NCBI GenBank assembly: GCA_025174535.1
Contig: JALBUN010000031.1
Span: 124,001-188,000 of the forward strand
Reading direction: 5' to 3'
DNA: 64,000 nt
Origin: Cantharellus purpuraceus
Lineage: Eukaryota; Basidiomycota; Agaricomycetes; Cantharellales; Hydnaceae
Positions 1-10,606 of the stretch are shown one piece after another; the stretch's first letter is position 1, and each line of letters starts with the position of its first letter. The position numbers were made by a program, and so were the translations under genes. Below the pieces are notes generated by a model. That model saw nothing but the letters and a program-made list of their open reading frames with translations. It did not search any database and was not told where the DNA came from.

Positions 1-1433
1 TGGATGGTCGGATTCATCCACCTTGTATGGGAACCACCTTTTCCCTATCAAATTCCATTTATGCAGCACCAATGTGCTGTTCTTTGCTTTTCCATTCCTA
101 AATATCAGCATATATTTGATGCTTGTACCTGGAATGGACTTATTCAAATATTCTCTATTTTTCCATATTTTTTCAGGAATATTCCATGCAGAACTTGGCT
201 CAGAATCATTTATTTCTGCTGTGCTACAGTTGTGGACCCATAGGTGCCCACAAACCTTCATGCAGCCGGCTCTCCCCTTTTGGACCAGGCATTTGGCCTG
301 AATTCAAGCTCAGATGTCTCTGATCAATAAATATTCTGTAACTTAACAACCACAGCCTCTCAGGGCACTATTTTCCGTGGAGATCATCACCTGAGATGTG
401 GCTATCCATGGCTGTGCAAACCAGTGCAGAAAACAGGGTGGACACCCTTCTTTTTGCCTGATCAGTGCCTAGTTCAGGGATCAAATCAGCTGATGGGTGA
501 TCAAATCAGGTGATTGCCTTGGAATATTCTACCCCTTTCCATAACATTCTAGCTGTTTCCCTCTATTATTAGATAGAACTTTCCAGAACCATTATTCAGC
601 TCCTGATCAGTGTTAGTGCTGTGATCAGATCCTGTGATTGCCTTGGAATATTCTACCCCTTTCTTCCACCTTCCACAACCTTCCAGTAGTTTCCATCTAT
701 TAATAGGTAGAATATTCCAGAAGCATTAGTCAGCCCCTGTAAATACAATATATAAGGAGGCCATTCTGCCTCTGAAAGAATAATATATCATCATATTCTA
801 CCCATCTTCTGCACACCAGTGTGACTAGAGTGACATACAGTGTCATCCTCTATCTCAGTAACTGTTGATTACCAGTTCAAGGATCTTTTACAGTTGTGTA
901 ACTGTACTTGATTGCACTCAAAGTAGTGATATTCCTGCTTTGGGCATGAGTGTAGTATCTACCTCGCGTGACTACAAATCTACAGGGTGAGATTGTCTGT
1001 TGATAGTCCTGCCATTAGTGCTCTTGTTTAAGTTACTAGTGTGTACTGCCTTTGCAGAGCATTAGGATCTTGAACTTGTGTGAAGCAGTTGCTAGACTAC
1101 TTCACACATTGCTGTTACTATTTTGGAACCTGCAAAATTATGGTGTTAGGGCAAACTCTAAATCACCACAATTCCATGAATGAACAGCTGAGAAGAATAT
1201 CAAATCCTACTGCAGCACAACTCCAGAAACAATTTAACATTTGTACTTTGGTTACAATCTGTTGTAATGGTCAATGCAGATGATATGCAGGAAGGTAATA
1301 CATTTCTTAGCAGTAGGGAATGAATAAGACTTCCAGAGTCTAGAGTTCACAGACGCTTAGGGGTCCAGATATTCCAAAAAGAGGGGAATGCACTTAGAGG
1401 CTAGAGAAAGTAGGTGGATGAATCCGACCATCC
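1..1433. mobile_element. Possible TIR-bounded element, 22-bp perfect inverted ends
   Basis: The first 22 bases of the window (starting TGGATGGTCGG) recur as a perfect reverse complement at 1412-1433. This could mark terminal inverted repeats of a roughly 1.43 kb non-autonomous element, but the left end coincides with the window edge, so neither the full TIR nor a target duplication can be checked. The 22-mer is itself partly palindromic. It is not part of the larger 2.5 kb palindrome, because the homologous right-arm end near 2510 lacks it. Confidence 0.45.
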
Positions 1434-2510
1434 AACTAGTGGCACTCTGAAGCGGGTAACAGCGATGTGTGAAGTAGTCTAGCAACTGCTTCACATGAGT
1501 TCAAGATCCTAATGCTCTGCAAAGGCAGTACACACTAGTAACTTAAACAAGAGCACTAATGGCAGGACTATCAACAGACAATCTCACCCTGTAGATTTGT
1601 AGTCACGCGAGGTAGATACTACACTCATGCCCAAAGCAGGAATATCACTACTTCGAGTGCAATTGAATACAGTTACACAACTGTAAGCAACCCTTGAACT
1701 GGACAATCAACAGTTACTGAGATATAGAGGATGACACTGTATGTCACTCTAGTCACACTGATGTGCAAATGATGGGGTAGAAATGGTTATTTATTCAGAG
1801 GCATAATGGGCTCCTTTTATATTGACTAATACTACTGGAAACTTCTACCTATTAATAGATGGAATCTACTGGAAGCTAGTGGAATATGTGAGAAGGGGGT
1901 GGAAGTTTCCTAGCCAATGAGCTGCTTGGATTTGCTCTGACTCATGGCATGAGTCATGGATGGAGTCATAGTGTGACTCAGAGCAGGAGTCATAGTATGA
2001 GTAATCACAGGAGTCATTGCATGAGTCACCATTACTCAAATAACTCGGTCAATACTTTGTTTCCCAGGCTGATTAGCACAGCTATGGGTAGGCACAGCTT
2101 CTATTGAACTCTCCACTGAAAATGAGTCAGGAGGTGCAGTGGTTGCGAAGATATTGAGCATTTACTGGCAGTGGTGACCAGATTGAGTTGGAGATTGAAA
2201 TGAGTCATGTGATCGAAAATGAGTCAGTAGTCCAGGTGACTCCGGCTGACTTTGGGGCTGCTGACATCTGCGAAGGTTTGTGGGTCCATGTGGGTCCCAA
2301 ACTTCGCCCAGCAGAACAATAAGTTTGTAGACTCATTTCTGCATGGAAAATTCTTGAAAAAATATGAAAAAATAGAGAATATTTGAATGGCCCTGAATCA
2401 AGAGAAAGCAGCACATATATGCTGATATTTTAAGGCCATGAAGCAAAATTGTACAGTTTCAGGACTTTAAACAAGATCTTTTTTTAAGGGAAAACCAGTT
2501 CCCATACAAA
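20..2510. repeat. Large palindrome made of two inverted LTR-like arms
   Basis: Two arms of about 1.1 kb are imperfect reverse complements around a spacer at about 1118-1456. The best match is about 795-1117 against 1457-1775. It continues through the TATA-bearing stretch near 748-757, matched by its complement near 1808-1818, and ends with 25-285 against about 2240-2510. The TATA element followed by a GT-rich transcribed-looking stretch suggests LTR-derived arms, that is, two insertions in opposite orientation or an inverted duplication. The left arm also contains an imperfect direct duplication (about 513-612 and 633-740). CpG is very rare. No intact ORF is present. Whether this is one foldback element or two inverted solo LTRs cannot be settled by eye. 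Confidence 0.75.
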
Positions 2511-2994
2511 TACCCTTGGAATGGGATACCATATGGAGACATATCACTAAGACAATAAGGAGTATTTGTTGTGGATGCTGACTGAAGTCCTCATGTGACT
2601 CAGGGTCAACTTACCTTCGGAGCCATAGGGAAGATGGTATTGGTGGATGTTTCTATTGTTCTTTTATATGACTCACCCCTGTTTCATCTTTTAATTCATT
2701 CATACATGACTTACTCATCCTTGTTCTATTTTTGGTTCTTTTATTACTCATCACCCCCTATTCTTACAAAGATTACCCCTATCCATCATTTCATTTCTCC
2801 ATGATTTCCCCATTAGTAGTTCAACTTCACATGCTTTGTCAGCTGGCTTGATCAGCATTTCTTGCATCATATTGCATCATTTGCTCCTCATATTGTGTCG
2901 TTGTGCCCTGGGGATTTGTATATAAAAGGGTGCTAGTTTTCGCCTTTGGAATCAATCAACAAGTTTTCAGCCAATGCTCTAAAGTCAAAGTCCA

Positions 2995-3141
2995 CACTCT
3001 AAGTCTACGCTCTACGCTCTAAGTCTACGCTCTACACTCTAAGTCTACGCTCTATGCTCTAAGTCTATGCTCTATGCTCTAAGTTTACGCTCTACGCTCT
3101 AAGTCTATGCTCTACGCTCTAAGTCTACACTCTACGCTCTA
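2995..3141 (+). repeat. 20-bp minisatellite in an LTR/leader-like region
   Basis: About seven tandem copies of a 20-bp unit built from CTCTAAGTCT plus ACGCTCTACG, with C/T drift between units. A TATA element (tataaaag near 2921) lies about 70 bp upstream, so the array probably sits just after the transcription start of an LTR belonging to the gag relic that follows. It encodes nothing recognisable. Confidence 0.8.
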
Positions 3142-3649
3142 TATCACAATCCATCATCTCTACACTGAGGTAAAGTACCTTGGTTCAACAATCAGATTTC
3201 CCTCCACCACCAAGAGGTTGCATCTCCTGAAACCAGCTTTTGCATACCTCCCAACCGGGCTCCCCATTGTCATCCCTTTTTGCTTCCCATCCTCCTCCAA
3301 CCACAGAGCACTATTACAATTTCCTGTTACTCAGTGCTACCCCTATCCCTCAACCCAATTGTTCTTTGGCATGCTAAACAACTGCATTACACACTGTCTG
3401 TTTGCTAGGACCGTTGTATGCAGGCTTATAGGATCTATTCCATAAGCGAACCGACAGCGCAACACAAGTTGAAGCCAAGTCCACTTGATCTGACTCAATA
3501 GTTATTGCCCCATTCTGTCTCCAGTTGAACTGGAACAGTAAAGTCCCCTCTCCTTCTTCACTAGCAGCCAAACTCTGGTTACTCCCTTGAACCCCTAGTT
3601 TCGCCAGCCCTTAACAGTATATATGAACTACTACCCTTGATCATCATGC

Positions 3650-4470
3650 CCTCCTGAAGCACCCAAACCTCCACCAAGTGGGAGTACCACCCACCACCAT
3701 TGAGGAAGTCCCTGGAGAAGCCCCAGTATTTGATCAGGAGCTCAAGGCTGAACTCCAGGAAGGCACTTCTCCAGCCGATCCCTTATCTGTCCCAGTCTCT
3801 AACCTTGTGGAAGCCCTCAGTATGTTGGCTAACTCCATATCATCTCCAAAGAAGTCCTCTGCTTGGACCAAGGTCCGAGAACCAGATACCTTCAATGGAT
3901 CCAATTCCCACAAACTCCAGCCCTTCCTTATGCAATGCACCCTCAATTGCTGAGACATCCTGATATGTTCTCCAATGATAGTGCTAAAGTTACTTATGCT
4001 CTATCTTATATCAAGGGAACTGCACTTGATTGGTTCAAACCCACCCTGACCTCCAATTCTGAAGTCTCTTGGCTAGATGACTATTCTGAGTTCATGTCTG
4101 AATTGAAGACCAATTTTGGACCTCATGACCTGGAGGCCAAAGCTGAGGCTGAACTCAAGAATCTCCAAATGCATGATAACCAGAGGATCACTAAGTATCT
4201 AGTTGAGTTCAATCAACTAGCTGCTTGGGTCCAATGGGGAAACACTGCACTCCAATGCCAGTTATACAATGGTCTTCCATCCTGAATTACAGATGAAGTT
4301 GCCAGAGTAGGCAAACCTGTCACCCTATCCGAACTCAGGACTTTAGTACAGTCCATTGATGCTTGGTATTGGGAACGACACTCTGAGGTAGCTTGTGAGA
4401 CCTCCTCAGGCAAGAATCAGGACAAGTCCAATGACAAGGGCAAGTCCACTTCATCCTCCAACACTGTAAG
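3650..4470 (+). pseudogene. gag: Decayed Ty3/Gypsy gag (first element)
   Basis: The forward-strand reading resembles the retrotransposon gag capsid region of basidiomycete Ty3/Gypsy elements: a stretch with EPDTFNGSN, ALSYIKGTALDWFKPTL, SELKTNFGPHD and a later KYLVEFNQLAAWVQW segment. It is broken by a TGA at about 3951-3953, a one-base frameshift just after it (about 3956), and another TGA at 4282-4284. No protease, reverse transcriptase or integrase follows, because the element is interrupted at about 4466 by the next one. The upstream TATA and minisatellite likely belong to its LTR or leader. The gag identification is by motif order. Confidence 0.75.
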
Positions 4471-4922
4471 TACCCAAGGTACTTACTTACTATAACATAT
4501 AAGTACAATTAATATATGCAGCATTTCCTTAAGGAATGCTGTCCTCTTGGTAGATATATGTGCCCATAGGGTGCATATGTATAGTTATTATGTAAGCCAG
4601 TGGACCCAGTACATGTGTGGGTCCACTTATAGTAGATAGAACTTAGAAACTACCACACTGTACAACACATCACCCAACCAATACACTTGGTTGAGTTCTG
4701 TGCAATGGTGTGAACTAAGACACCCATTAACACTTTTTGAACTTTCAAAGGAAGAATCAATTGATTCTTCCTCATTATTGAAGTTTTCTAGTCAATACTA
4801 GAAAACCAGCTGTTGCTGGTGTACAGATGTATACCAATCCCCCCAGTTGCTCATATAAGTGAGCAACTAGTAGACTAACTTAGTTAGCCTACAAAGATAG
4901 AAGAAAGAAAGGAGTCATCATA

Positions 4923-5873
4923 ATGATGACTCGCAGTAGAGTGAGTCATGCTGGCAGTGCACAGGACATCATAAATGATGAACAGCGGCATGTAGCCAGC
5001 AGCAGAAGCTCCCAGGAAGGGGAGCTAGACCCTAGAGAAGTCGCAGGGACTTCTTGTAAGAAAGACTCTAGAAGAGAGTTGCTGTGATTGCGAGACTGCA
5101 CAGATGATCACACAATAGATCATCTGTTGAACAAGAACCCTTCATCAAGTGGTTCTTTGATTAGAGAAGAAAGGAGGAGACAGTCATCCACTGTCTCCAA
5201 TGTTCCTAAAGGAAAGGAATGTGCTCAATATATGAGCACAAGTAGAAGTAGCAATACTTCTACTAGGGAATCGCACAGCACAGAGCGGTGTGAAACCCAC
5301 AGGTCAATAGCAAGATTGACTGAACAACTCATGCATAATCAACATGAGATGAAGAGCATTAGTGAAGCTAGTGCTCAGGCAGCTAAGATGGCTGCTGAAG
5401 CAGGGTGTGCTGCCACTACTATGGGGCAGCAAATAGCAGAGCTAGGAATGATATTAAAATTGCTCCAAGAGAACTCTGAGCAACACAAGTCACATTGCTG
5501 AAGATCAGATTCTCGACAAGAATCTGAATCCAGAGAGTCTGGACCTCCCTGGGGTGAGAGGGTCCAACCAAATGATTGGTTAGACAGAGGAAATGAAATT
5601 CCCCCAATAGAGGGAATTAGAGATCCAGTAATCCTGGTGAGGCAAGGATTACTGATCCAGATTGAAGAGGAAACTCCTCAATCTACAGCAAAGGAGCTCA
5701 ATCAAGAGATTGAGCTATGGAAACAACAAAAAGTTGAGGCTTCTCATAAACATAGATTAGCCCTTGAACGGAAGGCTAAACATGCAGAGCAAGAGCTTGG
5801 ACAGCTGTTTAGAGAGCAGCAGCCCCAGCAAGAGCTCAATGTGATTGAAATCAACAGTCATGACATGTGCTGA
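4923..5873 (+). pseudogene. gag: gag N-terminal part of the hairpin-tiled element
   Basis: One frame runs from ATG 4923 to 5873, interrupted only by TGA codons at 5085-5087 and 5502-5504 and ending in TGA at 5871-5873. Each TGA sits where an Arg CGA would read through. The product is polar, Ser/Arg/Glu-rich, with a helical Gln/Ala/Met-rich stretch (about residues 130-185) and a Lys/Glu/Gln-rich coiled-coil-like C-terminal part. This matches the low-complexity N-terminal region of agaric Gypsy gag proteins, not an enzyme. The frame leads into the second gag segment after removal of the 5943-6503 insertion, with small frame shifts. Non-functional as it stands. Confidence 0.6.
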
Positions 5874-5942
5874 ACAGTTATCAGCATGTACAAGTGGTAG
5901 GCCTCTCAGGAGACACCTGCCATGAGCAATGAGATACCCTAT

Positions 5943-6503
5943 GACGCTTGTTCGGAATCATGTCAGTATACAATATTCTGATGTATAGGAGATATACATC
6001 AGGATTTCAATGATACATAAAGCCAGGGAGTTACAATTTGGATATCTTAAAAGATTTCGGATGTGTGAAATTTTCATAAATATAAACATATATTCTATAT
6101 TTTAATAAACTTTAAAAGATAAGATATTTGGTTGAGATGAACATAATTACATGGATATAATAGGAATGTATATATGAATATAATTGGTATTATATAGGGT
6201 ATTTAGATATACAAATACCAGGTGGGGATTAAAGATAGTTCAAATTATGTTACAAGTATTGTATAAGAAAGAATCAATGATATTTGGATGTTCCTTCAAG
6301 AGAGTTGCCATCACTAAATGGGGAAAAAACAATTATTTTTGAGAATTATGCCAAAATATCACAATATGTTTTAATCTAGTATATTGTGTAAAATTTGAGA
6401 ATCATGTTGAAATATGAAAATAAGTTTGAATTGAAGTGTATTGTATAAAATTTGAGGAAAATAGGTTGTATATACGTATTTGTTGTATTTCTGAACAAGC
6501 GTC
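5943..6503. mobile_element. MITE-like insertion with 15-bp TIRs and TAT target duplication
   Basis: An AT-rich 561-bp block is bounded by inverted repeats GACGCTTGTTCGGAA (5943-5957) and its complement at 6489-6503 (14 of 15 match). It is flanked by TAT on both sides (5940-5942 and 6504-6506). The interior has no ORF and lacks the hairpin tiling of its host, which supports later insertion. Removing it and one TAT joins gagataccc to gggtacctc, an 8-of-9 hairpin with TAT as loop, so the target site was itself a hairpin loop. Confidence 0.8.
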
Positions 6504-6552
6504 TATGGGTACCTCAAGAAGAGGTTCCCCATAATGGGAACAATCAGCACCA

Positions 6553-7907
6553 TTGACCCTAGAAGGTCAAGGCATACCAGATCAATTGGACACAATTGAT
6601 CCTATTGACAGCATTACTCGCATGGTGCAAGTAGCCATAGTCAATAATAGAGACACAGACCCAGAGAAGTCTGTACTTGCCAAGGCAGGCATTAAAGTAT
6701 CACCTCCTGAGCAATATGCAGGAGGTGCAGATCTCAAAGAGTTTGAGATCTTTGTAGCAGGTATGCTACAATGGCTGAAGATGAATAATCTCCTAGGGCC
6801 ATCAAGTACAAAGTTTCAGCTATTGTACTTAGGCACTTGCCTTAAAGGCAAGGCCCAGGAATGGTTCTACAGGAATGTAGAATACTATGACAGGGCCGTC
6901 CAAGACTGGACCCTGGAAACTGCAATCCAAGGATTGCAGCGTAGATTCCTACACACCCTGACGCATCACCATGTGTCAAATAAATTTGACTCTGTAACAC
7001 AGGGTCAAAGGACTGTTCACAAATTAATGAATAACCTAGATAAGTATGTGGGCCACATGATAATGCTGCCGGATGCATACATGTACAGGAAGAGGTTTGT
7101 AACCACAATGCGTGAACCTCTGAGACAAGAAGTCCTCAAAAAGAGCTTCAATGCTGAGTTTAGCAGTATCGAGCAGTTATACAAAACTGCTTGAATGATA
7201 GAGGAAGCGATGCGATACCACCATGGTATGCAATGCCTGAAGAACGTGACTAACATGTCCTCCTCAACCCATAGACCAGTAGTCAATAGAACTACTGGTA
7301 TAATGAATACGGGGAGTTGACCCACACCCCAAGAACGTGTGTATACAGCTCCCAACATGCTCACAACAGCGAGTGTGTCAAGGTTGGAACCCCATAATGG
7401 AAGCTCTGGTCCAATTCCAACAATTACCTTTTCAAGGGTAATTATCAATTGAAACCACCAGCACACACAAGTGGTGATTGATTGAACAACATTACTAGTA
7501 ACATTGTGTGCTATGAATGTGGCCAGACAGGTCACATGTGACCCAGCTGCCCCAAACTAAAGGGCAATGTAAGGTCAGCTGTAGTCCAAAAAGACATGTC
7601 CTCACACATAGTGGAGGACAATGTAGACAGGTTCTCCCCAATAGAGGGAGAACATAAAGAAGTGATGGATGATCCCCAGGACCATCTAGAGGAAAAAATG
7701 CCAGCTATAGAAGTAGCTGACAAATTGAACAAGGAGATTGCCCCATATAAATGGGATGACCAAGATGACACCCCCAAAGAGGAGGCTACGCCAATGTATC
7801 ACTCTAATGCAATACAAATTCAATCCAATGATCAAATTCTACCAAAACACACCTATGCAGTGCATTTCTGTAGTGCAACAAGATTCCTGACAACCAGGGA
7901 ATCATGA
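6553..7907 (+). pseudogene. gag: gag capsid, zinc knuckle and acidic tail of the hairpin-tiled element
   Basis: 6553-7194 encodes an uninterrupted 213-codon stretch with the capsid-type pattern of agaric Gypsy gag: a KAQEWFYRNVE segment, then a long helix-rich region with LHTLTHHHVSNKFD and YVGHMIMLPDAY. After a TGA at 7192-7194 and frame changes comes a CCHC zinc knuckle at 7509-7550 (C-x2-C-x4-H-x4-C; codons at 7509, 7518, 7533, 7548) with an in-frame TGA at 7539-7541. An open acidic stretch follows to 7907, ending in the SNAIQIQ type of sequence seen at the gag C-terminus of this family. No pol follows, so the element is 3'-truncated or was always gag-only here. Confidence 0.75.
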
Positions 7908-8060
7908 CAGCTGCATATAGCTGCTGTCAGCATCAACAGATTGGCCAAACCTATGTATAATCATAGGAGCCGACAGAAGTCGACAGCATGACCCGATAGG
8001 CCACATGTAAATAATAAAACAATCTCCAGGTATTGGAGATTGGTGGAACACTTGCTCAGG

Positions 8061-9300
8061 ATTGCAAGGGAGGAAGCAGCTCACGAGAGGGCTGCTGAGG
8101 TGACTCGAGTCAGGGCAGAGGCCACAAAGAAAAGGGCATTGAGGAAGGTAGTCATGATAAGTTGATGGGGAAAATCTTAGTCAATATATGAACTACTGTA
8201 ACAGACAGAGTAGCCCATATAAGTATGTAGAGAATTGAATGATAAAACTCAAAGTGATAAGACAATAAGACAGATATGGAGTACAACATGTAAAGGAGTT
8301 TGATATTTGGACCCAAGTCCAAACTAATACTAAGCAATATGAAAGAAGAAGGTCTGTTGTAACCCATAAGAAGAAACTACTTATAAGAAGAACAATAATG
8401 GAGTTCAGAGTTGACAGAGGTGGAGTAGAGGGAGATGGAGATGGAGTCTGGAGATCAGACATGGTGTTACAGGATGTAACACAATAGCACTATGATGGCC
8501 CTACTGTCAGAACTCAATGTGTAACCTATCTTTATTAGTGTGCAATTGACTGATATTGAGTTTCAAAATGACTTGCAATAAGCCACAATCAACCTCAAAA
8601 GAAATACAAAAACACACTTTTGCAGACATTATCACTACTAGGTATAAGTACATGGTGCAGTGGCCATGATCAGATGATGGTGCTGAATTTCAGTTTTCCA
8701 GAACTGAACTTGAGTGCCTTTTGTACTGAAATTACAAGTGCAAAAAGTGCTCTTTTTGAGATGCTGGGGTTCCTGCAGTGATACAACATGACTAAGCCAG
8801 ATAAATGTCGGTGATTTGAGCCCAGAGCAAATTATTGGATGCTGCATAGTAATGGACTTTACATCCATTCAAGTGCGGTGCTTGGTGCAAGGAACGGTGG
8901 GACGATGAGTTAGGTCCAATAATGTGTTAGAAACTTTGAATGTCTCATTAGCATGCATTACGGACCAGGCCCGAACCAAGACCTCGAGAGGAACGAAATG
9001 GACATTGAACGTGGTCACACTCAATCACTCGTACCCCCCCTCCCCGGCTTAAGCCTGAAGCCGAGGAGAAGGAGATATTCATGTCATGCCTATGGTAGAT
9101 AGGTACTGCCGGGCCGATTTATGTTGACAAGGTCCATGGACGAGCACCCAGCAGCCGGGTTGTTCGTATTCATTCACCTTGCTTGAGAATTCGAAGTTGA
9201 GAATGCCAATTTCAAACCCGCCGACTCATATTGCCTAGCAGACTGCGCCCACTATTTGTGCTACTTCCGCGTGGCATGCTACGCCAAGCTGAGTACTCAT
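8061..9300. other. Repeat-island margin and composition switch, no gene seen
   Basis: 8061-8900 is still AT-rich and CpG-poor with no hairpin tiling and only short ORFs of no recognisable kind. Near 8900-9000 the composition changes abruptly to CpG-containing, more GC-rich DNA. I see no gene, tRNA or clear repeat boundary. Confidence 0.5.
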
Positions 9301-9307
9301 ACATACC

Positions 9308-9317
9308 TATATAAAGA
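9308..9317 (+). promoter_or_regulatory. TATA box of the small Cys-rich gene
   Basis: CTATATAAAG lies 37 bp upstream of the ATG at 9354. This is close spacing, but it is the only good TATA in the vicinity and supports transcription of the short ORF. Confidence 0.5.
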
Positions 9318-9353
9318 GCAGCAAGTGCATGTTTTACAACCAGCATCAACGTT

Positions 9354-9623
9354 ATGAATGCTCCTGCTCCAATCACCCCGGACGAGTTCGACCCAACCAA
9401 TTCTCTTGTCACTACCCAGGTTCTGATACCATACTGCACGTGTGGGAGATGGATCTGGTACTCATCCATCTGTGGCCACGTTTATCAAGAGCACAAGTTT
9501 CACTGTGGACAGACTAGGTCTAGAAAATCTGCGAAAACTACTTCGTGTCCAGGGACATTCACGCGCGACATTATATCTACTCAGAGGATCGTCGCACTAT
9601 GCCGGCCGTGTGGCGGTCAGTGA
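9354..9623 (+). CDS. Small Cys/His-rich protein, function unknown (89 aa)
   Basis: A single-exon ORF in CpG-normal DNA with a TATA box just upstream. The protein has no signal peptide or membrane segment. It has paired metal-ligand-like residues spread along its length: YCTCGRW, ICGH, a Cys in FHCGQ, SCPG and a C-terminal LCRPCG. This spacing resembles short fungal hypothetical proteins built around a zinc-binding C-x-C / CGH / C / C-x2-C pattern, so a structural zinc site is inferred. A different ATG in another frame (9329) gives a less organised product. Family and function unknown; it could also be a relic of a longer zinc-binding protein. Confidence 0.45.
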   Translation: MNAPAPITPDEFDPTNSLVTTQVLIPYCTCGRWIWYSSICGHVYQEHKFHCGQTRSRKSAKTTSCPGTFTRDIISTQRIVALCRPCGGQ

Positions 9624-10606
9624 TAACCGTGACTAAATGTTTGATCGCACAAGGTTCGATTGTTTCTCTCGGTATCATGTGTCATCCGTCTAACCAAGTA
9701 CACCAATATCCTCAGACCCTAGTGTATAATTGCCAATATGCACCGTCGTTTCAACCTCTATGCCAGTATACCATTCTCTCCAACTCTCGTCTATTAACGA
9801 CACCCCTTACTCTCGAAATTCATACCATCGGCTCAGCCTAGCAGTGGAGACTCGTAATGGACTATTATCTCCAGGATCGGAAGAGTCTAAGCAGGGTGGG
9901 GGCTGCAGCAAACCGCTTGTTACTTACTAGTCCAATGAAATTCCTACCGATACACGACACTCTTATACCTTTTAGCGCTATGGCTAATTCTGTACCAATA
10001 TGTTGAAGATTTTCAGTCACAACATACTAGACGATTACGACCGTAGGCGCACGTCACGCGTCATGAGGCCCTTGCGCTGCTCTTAAACGGGTGTGTGTAA
10101 CGCGTGCAACGCGTCATGGGGCTCTCTGCGCCATTGTAAAAATGGTTGAAAGAAGTCAAGATTTCTATTGTTTTTTTTTCTGTACAAAAGTGGTGTTGTC
10201 TCTTCCTAGTCTCTCCCCCAAAATGCCGTGTATAGTGCTGGCCTTCCTCGCTCGTACACCAACCCTAACTCCGAACATTGGTGCCAGCTCGATAACAGAT
10301 AAGAGAATCAACAGGTGTTGGTGTTGGAGGCCAGGAGAAAAAATTGCAGCATGCTGGCATTGTATCAGGAAATTCAATTTTTTTGGCTACGTATTGGCTC
10401 TATGGGTGTCAGTACATAGGTGCTCAAATTGTTTATGTTGTCACGCATACCGTCGCTCCTTGCGCCTAGCTCCCGGCGGTAGGAAAGTGGCATGTTCGGG
10501 GGTCCTGCGCCTATGCGGTACAGTATAGTTTCCCGTACATAAGCAACATAACTCGCTCGCATTCTGAAGCTTGCCCTGCACGTGATCGTGAGACTGCAGC
10601 GCAAAG
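9624..10606. other. Intergenic, no gene recognised
   Basis: About 1 kb with short ORFs in all frames and none with recognisable motifs. The last 50 bp are presumably the promoter/leader of the kinase-like gene at 10607, although no clear TATA box is visible. Confidence 0.4.

Larger units (their letters stand above)
4466..8060 (+). mobile_element. Hairpin-tiled Gypsy-like element, gag portion only
   Basis: Starting inside the first gag relic, this stretch has short perfect or near-perfect inverted repeats placed almost end to end, in both the non-coding leader (4466-4920) and the gag coding part. Examples, all perfect: arms 4599-4608/4618-4627, 4783-4792/4797-4806, 4912-4920/4924-4932, 5101-5109/5118-5126, 5176-5184/5190-5198, 5241-5250/5255-5264, 6701-6709/6719-6727, 6729-6738/6742-6751 and 6920-6928/6931-6939. 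A 20-bp perfect palindrome lies at 4751-4770. The coding content is gag-like, with no pol. The element is interrupted at 5943-6503. Its left border may begin TGTAAGTACC at 4466; the right border near 8060 is uncertain. Confidence 0.7.

Noticed and set aside
7017..7535. 172-codon reverse-strand ORF over the gag zinc-knuckle region
   Set aside because: It is the complement of a recognisable gag frame and owes its openness to the dense inverted repeats and CpG decay; no motif of its own.
5085..7541. TGA codons as selenocysteine or reassigned codons
   Set aside because: Other genes here use TGA as the normal stop, fungi of this kind lack selenoprotein machinery, and each TGA fits CGA decay.
4466..8060. 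Hairpin series as a CRISPR-like array
   Set aside because: The hairpins differ in sequence from one another; there is no constant direct repeat or spacer pattern, and the host is a eukaryote.
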